64,000 nt of DNA from Alloalcanivorax marinus (GTDB lineage Bacteria; Pseudomonadota; Gammaproteobacteria; Pseudomonadales; Alcanivoracaceae): NCBI RefSeq assembly GCF_016785095.1, contig NZ_JAEKJB010000004.1, forward strand, positions 62,001 to 126,000. The letters are read 5' to 3'. The notes beneath the pieces were generated by a model that was not told the DNA's origin, did no database searches, and saw nothing but the letters and a program-made list of their open reading frames with translations. A program made the translations under genes and the position numbers. Below are positions 9,842 through 19,618 of this stretch, piece by piece (within the stretch, counting starts at the first letter, position 1; the number at the start of each line of letters is the position of its first letter).

Positions 9842-12430
9842 TCAGCTCGCCTTCACGAACTCCTTGGCGAACTTCTGCAGGATGCCACCGGCGGAGTACA
9901 CCGACACTTCCTCGGCGGTGTCCAGGCGGCAGATCACCGGGACCTCCTCGCTGTCGCCGTTGGCGCGGTGGATCACCAGGGTCAGTTCGGCCCTGGGCGC
10001 CGGCGTGCCCTTGACGTCGAAGGTCTCGGTGCCGTCGATGTTCAGGGTCTTGCGGGTGGTGCCTTCCTGGAACTGCAGCGGCATCACGCCCATGCCGATC
10101 AGGTTGGTGCGGTGGATGCGTTCGAAGCCTTCGGCGACGATCGCTTCCACGCCGGCCAGCGCCACGCCCTTGGCGGCCCAGTCCCGGGACGAGCCCTGAC
10201 CGTAGTCGGCGCCGGCGATGATGATCAGCGGCTGCTTGCGTTTCATGTAGGTTTCAATGGCTTCCCACATGCGGGTGTTCTTGCCTTCCGGCTCGATGCG
10301 GGCGTAGGAGCCTTGCTTCACCTCGCCGTTCTCGTCGCGCACCATCTCGTTGAGCAGCTTGGGGTTGGCGAAGGTGGCTCGCTGGGCGGTCAGGTGATCG
10401 CCCCGGTGGGTGGCGTAGGAGTTGAAGTCCTCCTCCGGCAGTCCCATTTTCGCCAGGTATTCGCCGGCGGCGCTGTCCAGCAGGATGGCGTTGGACGGCG
10501 ACAGGTGGTCGGTGGTGATGTTGTCGCCGAGCACCGCCAGCGGGCGCATGCCCTTCAGCCCGCGCTCGCCGGCCATGGTGCCTTCCCAGTACGGCGGGCG
10601 GCGGATGTAAGTGCTCTTCGGCCGCCAGTCGTACAGCGGGCTGGCCGCCCGGGCGCCGTCGCCTTTTTTCTCGAACATGGGAATGTAGGTGGCGCGGAAC
10701 TGCTCCGGCTTCACGCTGGCCTTGACGATGGCGTCGATCTCGCTGTCCTCCGGCCAGATGTCCTTGAGCAGGATCGGGTTGCCGTCGGCGTCATGGCCCA
10801 GGGCATCCTTTTCGATATCGAAACGGATGGTGCCGGCGATGGCGTAGGCCACCACCAGCGGCGGCGAGGCCAGGAACGCCTGCTTGGCGTAGGGGTGGAT
10901 ACGACCGTCGAAGTTACGGTTGCCGGACAGCACGGCGGTGGCGTACAGGTCCCGCTCGATCACTTCCTGCTGGATCTTCGGGTCCAGAGCGCCGCTCATG
11001 CCGTTGCAGGTGGTGCAGGCAAAGGCCACCACGTCGAAGCCCAGGCTCTGCAACTCCGGCAGCAGGTTGGCCTCTTCCAGGTACATCTTGACGGTCTTGG
11101 AGCCCGGCGCCAGGGAGGATTTGACCCACGGCTTGCGAACCAGCCCCAGCCGGTTGGCGTTCCGCGCGATCAGGCCCGCGGCGATCATGTTGCGCGGGTT
11201 GCTGGTGTTGGTGCAGGAGGTAATGGCGGCGATGATCACCGCGCCGTCGGGCATTTCGCCCTCCTTCTCCTCCCACTGACCGGCCACGCCCCGGGAGGCG
11301 AGCTCCGAGGTGGGCAGCCGCGCGTGCGGGTTGGACGGCCCGGCCAGGGTACGTTCCACCTTGGACATGTCGAAACGCAGCACGCGCTCGTACTCCACGC
11401 CCTTCAGGGTATCCGCCCAGAAGCCGGCTTCCTTGGCGTAGGTTTCGGTGAGCTTCACCTGGTCATCGTCGCGACCGGTGAGCTTCAGGTAATCAATGGT
11501 CTGGCCATCGATGTAGAACATGGCCGCGGTGGCGCCGTATTCCGGGGTCATGTTGGAAATGGTGGCGCGGTCGCCCACGGTCAGGGAGTCGGCGCCCTCG
11601 CCGAAGAATTCCAGGTAGGCGCCCACCACGCGTTCCTTGCGCAGGAACTCGGTGAGCGACAGCACCAGGTCGGTGCCGGTGATGCCCGGCTTGAGCTTGC
11701 CGGTGAGTTCCACGCCGACGATGTCCGGCAGGCGCATCATGGACGGGTTACCCAGCATCACGTTCTCGGCTTCGAGACCGCCCACGCCCACGGAGATCAC
11801 GCCCAGGGCATCCACCATGGGGGTGTGGCTGTCGGTGCCCACACAGGTGTCCGGGAACGCCACGCCATCCTTCACCTGCACCACCGGCGACATCTTTTCC
11901 AGATTGATCTGGTGCATGATGCCGTTGCCCGGGGGAATCACGTCCACGTTGTCGAACGCGGTCTTGGTCCAGTTGATGAAATGGAAGCGGTCCTCGTTGC
12001 GACGCTCCTCCACCGCCCGGTTCTTCTCGAAGGCATCCTTCTCGAAGCCCGGGTGTTCCACCGCCAGGGAGTGGTCCACGATCAGCTGGGTGGGTACCAC
12101 CGGATTGACCTTGGCCGGGTCGCCGCCTTTCTCGGCGATCGCATCACGCAGGCCGGCCAGGTCCACCAGGGCGGTCTGCCCGAGGATGTCGTGGCATACC
12201 ACCCGTGCCGGGTACCAGGGGAAATCCAGATCGCGCTTGCGCTCGATCAGTTGCTTGAGCGAGCCGGTGAGCGCCGCCGGCTCGCAACGGCGCACCAGTT
12301 GCTCGGCCAGCACCCGGGAGGTGTACGGCAGCTTGTCGTAGGCACCGGGCTGGATCGCATCCACGGCGGTGCGGGTGTCGAAATAATCCAGCTCGGTGCC
12401 GGGAAGGCGTTTGCGGTATTCGGTGTTCAT
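9842..12430 (-). CDS. acnD: 2-methylcitrate dehydratase, Fe-S dependent AcnD
   Basis: 862 residues of the aconitase superfamily. It works with PrpF to turn 2-methylcitrate into 2-methyl-cis-aconitate. The iron-sulfur ligands are visible in ITSCTNTSNPRNM and ACTTCNGMSG. The C-terminal swivelling domain has GADYGQGSSRDWAAKG and AEGFERIHRTNLIGMGVMPL. The start at 12430 (MNTEYRKRLPGTELDYFDTR) matches the AcnD N terminus; the open frame continues upstream through repeat DNA and is not coding there. Position between prpC and prpF is diagnostic for AcnD as opposed to AcnA. Confidence 0.95.
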   Translation of the reverse strand: MNTEYRKRLPGTELDYFDTRTAVDAIQPGAYDKLPYTSRVLAEQLVRRCEPAALTGSLKQLIERKRDLDFPWYPARVVCHDILGQTALVDLAGLRDAIAEKGGDPAKVNPVVPTQLIVDHSLAVEHPGFEKDAFEKNRAVEERRNEDRFHFINWTKTAFDNVDVIPPGNGIMHQINLEKMSPVVQVKDGVAFPDTCVGTDSHTPMVDALGVISVGVGGLEAENVMLGNPSMMRLPDIVGVELTGKLKPGITGTDLVLSLTEFLRKERVVGAYLEFFGEGADSLTVGDRATISNMTPEYGATAAMFYIDGQTIDYLKLTGRDDDQVKLTETYAKEAGFWADTLKGVEYERVLRFDMSKVERTLAGPSNPHARLPTSELASRGVAGQWEEKEGEMPDGAVIIAAITSCTNTSNPRNMIAAGLIARNANRLGLVRKPWVKSSLAPGSKTVKMYLEEANLLPELQSLGFDVVAFACTTCNGMSGALDPKIQQEVIERDLYATAVLSGNRNFDGRIHPYAKQAFLASPPLVVAYAIAGTIRFDIEKDALGHDADGNPILLKDIWPEDSEIDAIVKASVKPEQFRATYIPMFEKKGDGARAASPLYDWRPKSTYIRRPPYWEGTMAGERGLKGMRPLAVLGDNITTDHLSPSNAILLDSAAGEYLAKMGLPEEDFNSYATHRGDHLTAQRATFANPKLLNEMVRDENGEVKQGSYARIEPEGKNTRMWEAIETYMKRKQPLIIIAGADYGQGSSRDWAAKGVALAGVEAIVAEGFERIHRTNLIGMGVMPLQFQEGTTRKTLNIDGTETFDVKGTPAPRAELTLVIHRANGDSEEVPVICRLDTAEEVSVYSAGGILQKFAKEFVKAS

Positions 12431-12465
12431 GGATGGCCTTGGGGTTACCTGGGTGGATGGGGGGA

Positions 12466-12605
12466 ACGCTAGACGCCGGACGCTGGACGCCAAAACCCGG
12501 TCTGCAAGAATAGGTGTGTTTCCTGCCAGGCAACGAGGCACAGGCAGGAAACACGCCCAAACCCGGACGTCTAGGGTTTAGCGTCCGGCGTCCGGCGTCC
12601 GGCGT
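12466..12605. repeat. Inverted heptamer arrays with central hairpin in the prpC-acnD gap
   Basis: The prpC side has 3.6 tandem copies of GCGTCCG (12581-12605). The acnD side has the inverted form, ACGCCGG-ACGCTGG-ACGCC (12473-12491). Between them lies a 12-base perfect stem, GTGTTTCCTGCC (12516-12527) with GGCAGGAAACAC (12543-12554), loop 15. The whole 140-base block is roughly self-complementary and holds no gene. Confidence 0.7.
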
Positions 12606-12613
12606 TTCCAGCC

Positions 12614-13738
12614 TCAACGCTCGGCGATGGGCGTCACCTTGCGCAATTCCGGGCCGGTATATTCAGCGCTCGGGCGGATGATGCGGTTGTCGGCGCGTTG
12701 CTCGAACACATGGGCGGCCCAGCCGGTCAGCCGGCTCATCACGAAGATCGGCGTGAACAGCTTGGTGGGGATACCCATGAAGTGGTAGGCGGAGGCGTGG
12801 AAGAAATCCGCGTTGCAGAACAACTTCTTCTCGCGCCACATCACTTCCTCGCAGCGCACGGAAATGTTGTAGAGGTTCTCGCCGTTGACGTCGCGGGACA
12901 GTTTTTCCGACCAGTGCTTGATGATCGCGTTGCGCGGATCGGATTCCCGGTAGATCGCGTGGCCGAAGCCCATGATCTTTTCCTTGCGCTCAAGCATGCC
13001 CAGCATGCCCTTTTCGGCATCTTCCGGGTCCTTGAAGCCCTCGATCATGTCCATCGCCGCCTCGTTGGCGCCACCGTGCAGCGGACCACGCAGGGAGCCG
13101 ATGGCACCGGTGATGCAGCTGTGGATGTCGCTCAGCGTGGACGCGCACACCCGGGCGGTGAAGGTGGAGGCGTTGAACTCGTGCTCGGCGTACAGAATCA
13201 GTGAAACGTGCATCACCGCCTCGTGCAGCTCATTGGGCTTCTCGCCGCGCAGCAGGTGCAGGAAATGGGCGCCGATGGAGTCGTCATCGGTCTCGGTTTC
13301 CACGCGCACGCCATCGTGGCTGTAGCGGTACCAGTAGCAAATGATGCTCGGGAACGCCGCCAGCATGCGGTCGGTGGCGTCCTGCTGCTGCTCGAAGCTG
13401 GTCTCGGTTTCCAGGTTGCCGAGCATGGAGCAGCCGGTACGCATCACGTCCATGGGGTGGGCGTCCTTGGGAATCCGCTCCAGCACTTCCTTGAGCGCCT
13501 GGGGCAGACCACGCAGGCCCTTGAGCTTCTTCTTGTAGGCGTCCAGCTCCGCCTGGGTGGGCAGCGCGCCTTTCAGAATCAGGTGGGCGACCTCCTCGAA
13601 CTGGCAGTTCTCCGCCAGGTCCTTGACGTCGTAGCCACGGTAAGTGAGGCCGGAGCCACTTTTGCCCACGGTGGAAAGGGCCGTTTTACCGGCGACCTGG
13701 CCGCGCAGGCCGGCACCGCTGAGTTGCTTCTCTGCCAT
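12614..13738 (-). CDS. prpC: 2-methylcitrate synthase
   Basis: 374 residues, the usual PrpC length. It condenses propionyl-CoA with oxaloacetate. It shows the citrate-synthase signature GFGHAIYRESDPRNAIIK and the PrpC-like N terminus with GLTYRGYDVKDLAENCQFEEVA. The start is taken at the second of two ATGs (13738; the first is 13744) because GAGGA then sits about 9 bases away; either is possible. The context between prpB and acnD separates it from housekeeping citrate synthase. Confidence 0.96.
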   Translation of the reverse strand: MAEKQLSGAGLRGQVAGKTALSTVGKSGSGLTYRGYDVKDLAENCQFEEVAHLILKGALPTQAELDAYKKKLKGLRGLPQALKEVLERIPKDAHPMDVMRTGCSMLGNLETETSFEQQQDATDRMLAAFPSIICYWYRYSHDGVRVETETDDDSIGAHFLHLLRGEKPNELHEAVMHVSLILYAEHEFNASTFTARVCASTLSDIHSCITGAIGSLRGPLHGGANEAAMDMIEGFKDPEDAEKGMLGMLERKEKIMGFGHAIYRESDPRNAIIKHWSEKLSRDVNGENLYNISVRCEEVMWREKKLFCNADFFHASAYHFMGIPTKLFTPIFVMSRLTGWAAHVFEQRADNRIIRPSAEYTGPELRKVTPIAER

Positions 13739-13766
13739 CGTCATCGTCCTCGTTTTGACGGGTCCG

Positions 13767-14660
13767 TTATTCTCCGCGCTGCTTGGCGAAGAGCTCGTCG
13801 AGTTTTTGTTCGTAGTCGTGGTAACCCAGGAAGTCGTACAGATCCATGCGGGTCTGCATGATATCGACCACGTTCTTCTGGGTGCCTTCCTCACGGATGG
13901 TCTGGTAGACCCGCAGCGCCGCCTGGTTCATGGCGCGGAACGCCGACAGCGGGTACAGAATCATGCCGGCGCCGGCGTCGCGCAGTTCCTCGCGGGTGAA
14001 CAGCGGCGTGGCGCCGAATTCGGTGATATTGGCCAGCAGCGGCGTGTCGCCGAGCCCTTCGGAGAACGCCTTGTAATCCTCCAGGGTGTGCACCGCCTCG
14101 GCGAAGATGCCATCAGCGCCGGCCTCCGCGCAGGCACGGGCCCGTTCCACGGCGGACTCCAGGCCCTCCTTCTGGAACGCGTCGGTACGCGCGATGATGA
14201 AGAAATCATCGTCGGTGCGGGCATCGGCGGCGGCCTTGATACGATCCACCATTTCCTGCTGGGACACGATTTCCTTGTTGGGGCGATGGCCGCAACGCTT
14301 CTGCGCCACCTGGTCCTCCAGGTGCACGGCGCCGGCGCCGGCGCGGATCATTTCCTTGATGGTGCGGCCGATGTTGAAGGCGCCGCCCCAGCCGGTGTCG
14401 ATGTCCACCAGCAACGGCACTTCGGAGGCGGCGCTGATGCGGCGCACGTCCTCAAGCACGTCGTTCATGGTGGTCATGCCCAGGTCCGGCAGACCATAGG
14501 AGGCGTTGGCGACGCCGCCGCCGGACAGGTAAATGGCGCGGTAACCGACCTGCTCCGCCATCATCGCGGTGTAGGCATTGATGGTACCCATGATCTGAAG
14601 CGGTTGTTCTTCCGCCAGGGCTTGCCGGAAACGGGCACCGGCGCTGCTGGGACGGCTCAT
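13767..14660 (-). CDS. prpB: 2-methylisocitrate lyase
   Basis: 297 residues of the isocitrate lyase/PEP mutase barrel family. It splits 2-methylisocitrate into succinate and pyruvate. The signature [14 protein letters not shown] carries the catalytic cysteine, and [16 protein letters not shown] carries metal-binding aspartates. Its ATG overlaps the stop of the GntR gene and has AAAGGAG upstream. The pyruvate formed would feed ppsA, encoded just beyond the operon. Confidence 0.97.
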   Translation of the reverse strand: MSRPSSAGARFRQALAEEQPLQIMGTINAYTAMMAEQVGYRAIYLSGGGVANASYGLPDLGMTTMNDVLEDVRRISAASEVPLLVDIDTGWGGAFNIGRTIKEMIRAGAGAVHLEDQVAQKRCGHRPNKEIVSQQEMVDRIKAAADARTDDDFFIIARTDAFQKEGLESAVERARACAEAGADGIFAEAVHTLEDYKAFSEGLGDTPLLANITEFGATPLFTREELRDAGAGMILYPLSAFRAMNQAALRVYQTIREEGTQKNVVDIMQTRMDLYDFLGYHDYEQKLDELFAKQRGE

Positions 14661-15334
14661 TGGGGACTCCTTTGGGCTTGCTGTTCGATGTTCTCCCGGG
14701 CGCGGCCGATATGGCGGCGCATCAGGAGTTCGGCCATCTCCGCGTCGCGGGCCTCGATGGCCTCGACGATGCGGCGGTGTTCGTGCAGGGCTTTCTGTGG
14801 CCGGTTGGCGGTGGTGCTGAACTGGTAGCGGTACATGCGCACCAGGTGATACAGCTCGCCGATCAACATGCGAATCAGCGTCCGGTTGTGGCTGCCCTGA
14901 ATAATGCGGTAATGGAAGTCGAGGTCGCCCTCGCGCTGGAAGTAGGCGGTATCCTCACGGATGTCCTGCTGCTGCTCGTGCTGCGCCAGCACCCGGTGCA
15001 GGCCGGCCACTTCCTGGTCGGTCATGCGCTCGGCGGCGAGACGCGCCGCCTGCCCTTCCAGCGCCTCGCGCACGTAGTAGATTTCAATCAGATCCTCGAA
15101 GCTGAGCGATGCCACCCGGGTGCCCACGTGCACCTCGCGTTCCAGCAGCTTGCGGGATTCCAGCCGCCGGATCGCCTCGCGCAGCGGCCCCCGGCTAACG
15201 CCATAGCGACCGGCCAGCTCGGTTTCGCTGACTTTGCTGCCGGGCGGAATCTCACCACGCACGATATCATCCTGCAGGCGGCTGAAAACCCGGTCCGCCA
15301 GGGTGCGGGTGCTGCCTTCGGCGAGCTGGTTCAT
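14657..15334 (-). CDS. GntR-family repressor of the propionate operon (FadR/FCD type)
   Basis: 225 residues. An N-terminal winged helix (about 10-75) contains [30 protein letters not shown], followed by an all-helical FCD ligand domain (about 85-210) with the metal-site pattern D..FH......N. It is the first gene of the prp operon and overlaps prpB by four bases. Two ATTGTCGACAAT palindromes flank its promoter, so it probably represses itself and the operon until a methylcitrate-cycle intermediate accumulates. I recall GntR regulators of propionate operons being called PrpQ or PrpR in comparative studies; the symbol is left empty for that reason. Confidence 0.9.
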   Translation of the reverse strand: MNQLAEGSTRTLADRVFSRLQDDIVRGEIPPGSKVSETELAGRYGVSRGPLREAIRRLESRKLLEREVHVGTRVASLSFEDLIEIYYVREALEGQAARLAAERMTDQEVAGLHRVLAQHEQQQDIREDTAYFQREGDLDFHYRIIQGSHNRTLIRMLIGELYHLVRMYRYQFSTTANRPQKALHEHRRIVEAIEARDAEMAELLMRRHIGRARENIEQQAQRSPQ

Positions 15335-15352
15335 GAATGGGCGACTCCGATG

Positions 15353-15427
15353 ATTGTCGACAATGGGTCGAGTTGGCGGGCACTTTACTCCCCGCTCCCC
15401 TTCCTTTCAATGGTTATTGTCGACAAT
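15353..15427 (-). promoter_or_regulatory. prp operon promoter with two flanking GntR operators
   Basis: Reading leftward, a -35 box TTGAAA (15405-15410) and a -10 box TAAAGT (15382-15387) are separated by exactly 17 bases. Identical 12-base palindromes ATTGTCGACAAT lie upstream of the -35 (15416-15427) and just after the expected start of transcription (15353-15364). Their spacing is 63 bases, six helical turns. The palindrome has the GT..AC core expected for FadR-type GntR proteins. Confidence 0.85.
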
Positions 15428-15500
15428 CCTCCCCGGGCACCATGCTTTGCTCCGCCCGGAGGCCGCCGCTACACTAGCGTCCTTCGCCGCCGGAACCATC

Positions 15501-16655
15501 ATGATCGACGTTACCCACAGCTCGCACCGCTCCGCTTCGCGCGCCGATGTTCCCCATATCGTGCTGGCCGGAGATGACGGCCCCGTGTCCCTGGGAACGC
15601 CGGCCTGGACCCTGCGGGCACGGGGCGCCGACGCCCTGCGCGCCCTGCCCGACCGGGTCGAGCAGGCCCTGGCCCGGGACTGCCGCTTCGCCTGCGGCCT
15701 TATCCCCTACGACGCCGGCCTAGCACTGCACGGCGTGGCCGGCGCCAACGGCGAAGCGGTGGTGCACCTGTTCCGCGATCGGCCACGCCCCTATCAAGCA
15801 GCCCCCGAACGGCGCTTCGAACTCACCACCCCGTTCCAGGCCGAGCAGTCCCGGGAACGTTACCGCTGGGCACTGAACGGTATTTTCAATTACCTGGCCG
15901 CCGGCGACGTCTATCAGGTCAACTACGCCCAACGCTTCCAGGCCCGCTGGGCCGGCGACGCCCTGGCCGGCTTCGACCGGCTGCTGGCCGCCCATCCGGC
16001 GCCCCACGCCGGCTTCTTCCGCGATGGCAAGGACGCGGTGTTCGGCGTCTCCCCGGAGCGCTTCCTGAGCATCGACCATGGCGTGGTGCGCACCGAGCCG
16101 ATCAAGGGCTCCCGGCCCCGGGGCGTCAATGAGGAAGAAGACCGGGCCCTGGGCGAGGCGCTACGCCGCCACCCCAAGGACCGGGCGGAAAACCTGATGA
16201 TCGTGGATCTGCTGCGCAACGATCTGGGCGAATTTTGCCAGGCCGGCTCGATCCGCGTGGACCCGCTGTTCGAACTGCGCCGCTTCAGCAACGTGCAGCA
16301 CCTGGTGTCCACCATCACCGGCACCCTGCGTCCGGGCGTGGCGCCCCTGGCGGCACTGCTCAGCGCCTTCCCCGGCGGCAGCATCACCGGCGCCCCCAAG
16401 AAGCGCGCCATGGAAATCATCCAGGAGCTGGAGCCGGCGACCCGCGGGGCCTATTGCGGCAGCCTGTTCTGGCAGGACCACCAGGGCCGTTTCGACAGCA
16501 ACATCCTGATCCGCACCTTGCAGACCGACGGCGACGCACTGTACTGCCATGGCGGCGGCGGCATCGTCTACGACTCCGATCCGGACGAGGAATACGAGGA
16601 AAGCTGGTTCAAGGTAAGGAAGCTGATGGAGGCCTTGTCCGTGCCTTCACCGTAG
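15501..16655 (+). CDS. pabB: Aminodeoxychorismate synthase component I
   Basis: 384 residues of the chorismate-binding family. PabB aminates chorismate to 4-amino-4-deoxychorismate for folate synthesis. Family motifs are SPERFLSIDHGVVRTEPIKGS, FPGGSITGAPKKRAMEII and the C-terminal GGGIVYDSDPDEEYEESW. The PIKGS lysine favours PabB over anthranilate synthase TrpE. The ATG at 15501 gives a normal PabB length; in-frame sequence upstream overlaps the prp operators and is not coding. Its TAG stop falls within the first bases of a REP palindrome. It converges on thrH. Confidence 0.93.
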   Translation: MIDVTHSSHRSASRADVPHIVLAGDDGPVSLGTPAWTLRARGADALRALPDRVEQALARDCRFACGLIPYDAGLALHGVAGANGEAVVHLFRDRPRPYQAAPERRFELTTPFQAEQSRERYRWALNGIFNYLAAGDVYQVNYAQRFQARWAGDALAGFDRLLAAHPAPHAGFFRDGKDAVFGVSPERFLSIDHGVVRTEPIKGSRPRGVNEEEDRALGEALRRHPKDRAENLMIVDLLRNDLGEFCQAGSIRVDPLFELRRFSNVQHLVSTITGTLRPGVAPLAALLSAFPGGSITGAPKKRAMEIIQELEPATRGAYCGSLFWQDHQGRFDSNILIRTLQTDGDALYCHGGGGIVYDSDPDEEYEESWFKVRKLMEALSVPSP

Positions 16656-16677
16656 GAGCGGCTTTAGCCGCTCCTAC
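16652..16677. repeat. Compact REP hairpin between pabB and thrH
   Basis: GTAGGAGCGGCT and AGCCGCTCCTAC form a perfect 12-base stem with a 2-base centre. The first arm contains the pabB stop codon (16653-16655). Located between converging genes, so it may also terminate transcription. Confidence 0.85.
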
Positions 16678-16692
16678 AACGGCACGAAGAGG

Positions 16693-17310
16693 TTACAGGG
16701 GCAGGTCGCGCTGGCTGGCCTTGATGATCTCTTTCTTGAGATCCTCGTAGCTGTGCACCGCCGGGAATTGGGGGAATTCCGCGATCACGTTGTCCGGAGC
16801 GTGGAACAGGATGCCCTGCTCCGCTTCACTGAGCATGGTGGTGTCGTTGTAGGAATCGCCGGCGGCGATGATGCGGTAGTTAAGGCTGTGCAGCGCTTTC
16901 ACCGAGGCCCGCTTGGGGTCCTTCTGGCGCAGGATGTAGTCGGTGATGTGACCGTTGTCATCCACCGCCAGCTTGTGGCAAAGCAGGGTCGGCGAGCCGA
17001 GCTTGCGCATCAGCGGGCGGGCGAATTCATAGAAGGTGTCCGAGAGAATGATCAGCTGGAAGTGCTCGCGGGCCCATTCCACGAACTCCACCGCGCCGTC
17101 CAGCGGCTCCAGGGTGTCGATCACTTTCTGGATGTCCGGCAGGCCGTAGCCGTGCTGGTCGAGGATGCCGAGCCGCATTTTCATCAGCTCGTCGTAGTCC
17201 GGGATGTCCCGGGTGGTGGCGCGCAGTTCGTCGATGCCGGTGCGCTCGGCGAAGTTGATCCAGATTTCCGGAATCAGCACCCCTTCCAGGTCCAGACAAA
17301 GCAATTCCAC
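16693..17310 (-). CDS. thrH: Phosphoserine phosphatase/homoserine phosphotransferase ThrH
   Basis: 205-residue HAD-superfamily enzyme. ThrH of Pseudomonas dephosphorylates phosphoserine and can transfer the phosphate to homoserine. The start is GTG at 17310, so the product begins VELLCLDLEGVLIPEIW (first residue Met in vivo), with the HAD nucleophile in DLEG; GGGG lies about 7 bases upstream. Further motifs are ILSDTFYEF, DPKRASVKAL and AAGDSYNDTTML. The whole sequence follows the Pseudomonas ThrH pattern closely. It stands between pabB and cysB without obvious operon partners. Confidence 0.93.
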   Translation of the reverse strand: MELLCLDLEGVLIPEIWINFAERTGIDELRATTRDIPDYDELMKMRLGILDQHGYGLPDIQKVIDTLEPLDGAVEFVEWAREHFQLIILSDTFYEFARPLMRKLGSPTLLCHKLAVDDNGHITDYILRQKDPKRASVKALHSLNYRIIAAGDSYNDTTMLSEAEQGILFHAPDNVIAEFPQFPAVHSYEDLKKEIIKASQRDLPL

Positions 17311-17407
17311 GGTGATCCCCTTAATCGGTATGTGCTCGGTAAAAGGCGCGCACAATGTAGCGGCGCCCCGGCGGCATTGCAACGGCGCCGGCACCGGCGC
17401 GCCGGCC

Positions 17408-18418
<1,011 letters not shown>

Positions 18419-18497
18419 TTATAAAAATATAGGCAATTATGCGTTCCAAGCATAGTAGGCCGTGAAGAGGCTGGCAACGGGGCCGGGGAACGCCGCC

Positions 18498-19403
18498 CTA
18501 GGAACGGGGGTTGGAGATGCCATGGGGCACATGGCCGGCGGCCACGTGCTCACGGGCGGATTCACAGTGGCCCTGCTGGTCGTCGAAGAACACATCGGCG
18601 CCGAAGGCCTTGAGGAAGGGCCCCTTGGGCAGCCCGCCCAGGAACAGACTTTCATCCAGGCGGATGCCCCATTCGCGCAGGGTGCGCACCACCCGCTCAT
18701 GGGCCGGCGCCGAGCGGGCGGTGACCAGGGCGGTGCGAATCGGGCAGCGATCAGCGGGGAATTCGCGCTGAATCTGATGCAGGGCTTCCAGGAACGCCTT
18801 GAAGGGCCCGTCACTGAGCGGCTGGCGGGCGGCCTGCTTCTCGCTCTCGGCGAAGGCTTCCAGGCCGGCGCTTTGAAACACCTGCTCGGATTCGTCGGAG
18901 AACAGCACCGCGTCGCCGTCGAAAGCGATACGCAGCACCTCGTCCTTGGGGTCCAGGGTGGCACCGGACAGAATGGTGGCGGCGGCGTAGCCGGCATCAA
19001 GCACCTGGCGCACATCCTCCGGGTCGGTGGACAGAAACAGATGGGCGCCGAACGCGGACACATAACGGTGCGGACTCTGGCCGCCGGCGAACGCCGCCCG
19101 GGTAATCGGCAGCCGGTAGTGCTCGATGGAGTTGAACACGCGCAGGCCGGTATCGGAACTGTTGCGCGACAGCAGGATCACCTCCACCCGGCCGCGCCCT
19201 TCCTCCATTTCGTTGATCGCCAGCAGCTTCTTCACCAGCGCGAAGGCGTCACCGGGACGCAGAATGTCGTCCTCGTGGGAGACCTGGTAATCCTGGAAGG
19301 CATCCAGGCCCTGGTTCTCGAACACCTGGTGGCTGTCGCTCAGATCGAACAACGCCCTGGAACTGATCGCCACCACCAACTTGCCATCGAAAGAAACCGG
19401 CAT
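18498..19403 (-). CDS. Cytosolic 5'-nucleotidase family protein
   Basis: 301 residues of the 5'-nucleotidase family (PF06189 type), soluble, related to animal cytosolic IMP/AMP nucleotidases. It contains LVVAISSRALFDLSDSHQVFENQGL near the N terminus, VILLSRNSSDTGLRVFNSIEHY, and IAFDGDAVLFSDESEQVF, the HAD-like nucleophile region with DGDAVLFSD. The C-terminal part has LFLGGLPKGPFLKAFGADVFFDDQ. It would dephosphorylate nucleoside monophosphates; specificity cannot be read from sequence. It stands alone, divergent from the AlgP-like gene. Confidence 0.85.
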   Translation of the reverse strand: MPVSFDGKLVVAISSRALFDLSDSHQVFENQGLDAFQDYQVSHEDDILRPGDAFALVKKLLAINEMEEGRGRVEVILLSRNSSDTGLRVFNSIEHYRLPITRAAFAGGQSPHRYVSAFGAHLFLSTDPEDVRQVLDAGYAAATILSGATLDPKDEVLRIAFDGDAVLFSDESEQVFQSAGLEAFAESEKQAARQPLSDGPFKAFLEALHQIQREFPADRCPIRTALVTARSAPAHERVVRTLREWGIRLDESLFLGGLPKGPFLKAFGADVFFDDQQGHCESAREHVAAGHVPHGISNPRS

Positions 19404-19618
19404 AACGCTTCCGTTGTTTGCTCAGGCGCACAGTATCGCCGCTCACCGTCGCGCCGACAACGGTGCCGGTGGTTACACGAATTCATCATAAAGCCCGCCG
19501 CCCGGGGCGCTGGGGCTGTTGTCCAGCCGAATAATGTGACATACAGTTTCAAGCGGATCGGCAATCATGTCCTCAACGATCCGCCCACGCCAACCGAACA
19601 GGGGAAAGGGAGTCATCC

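Noticed and set aside
12581..12605. Heptamer array as a CRISPR-like or microsatellite gene feature
   Set aside because: Units are 7 bases with no spacers and no cas genes; it is a simple tandem repeat.
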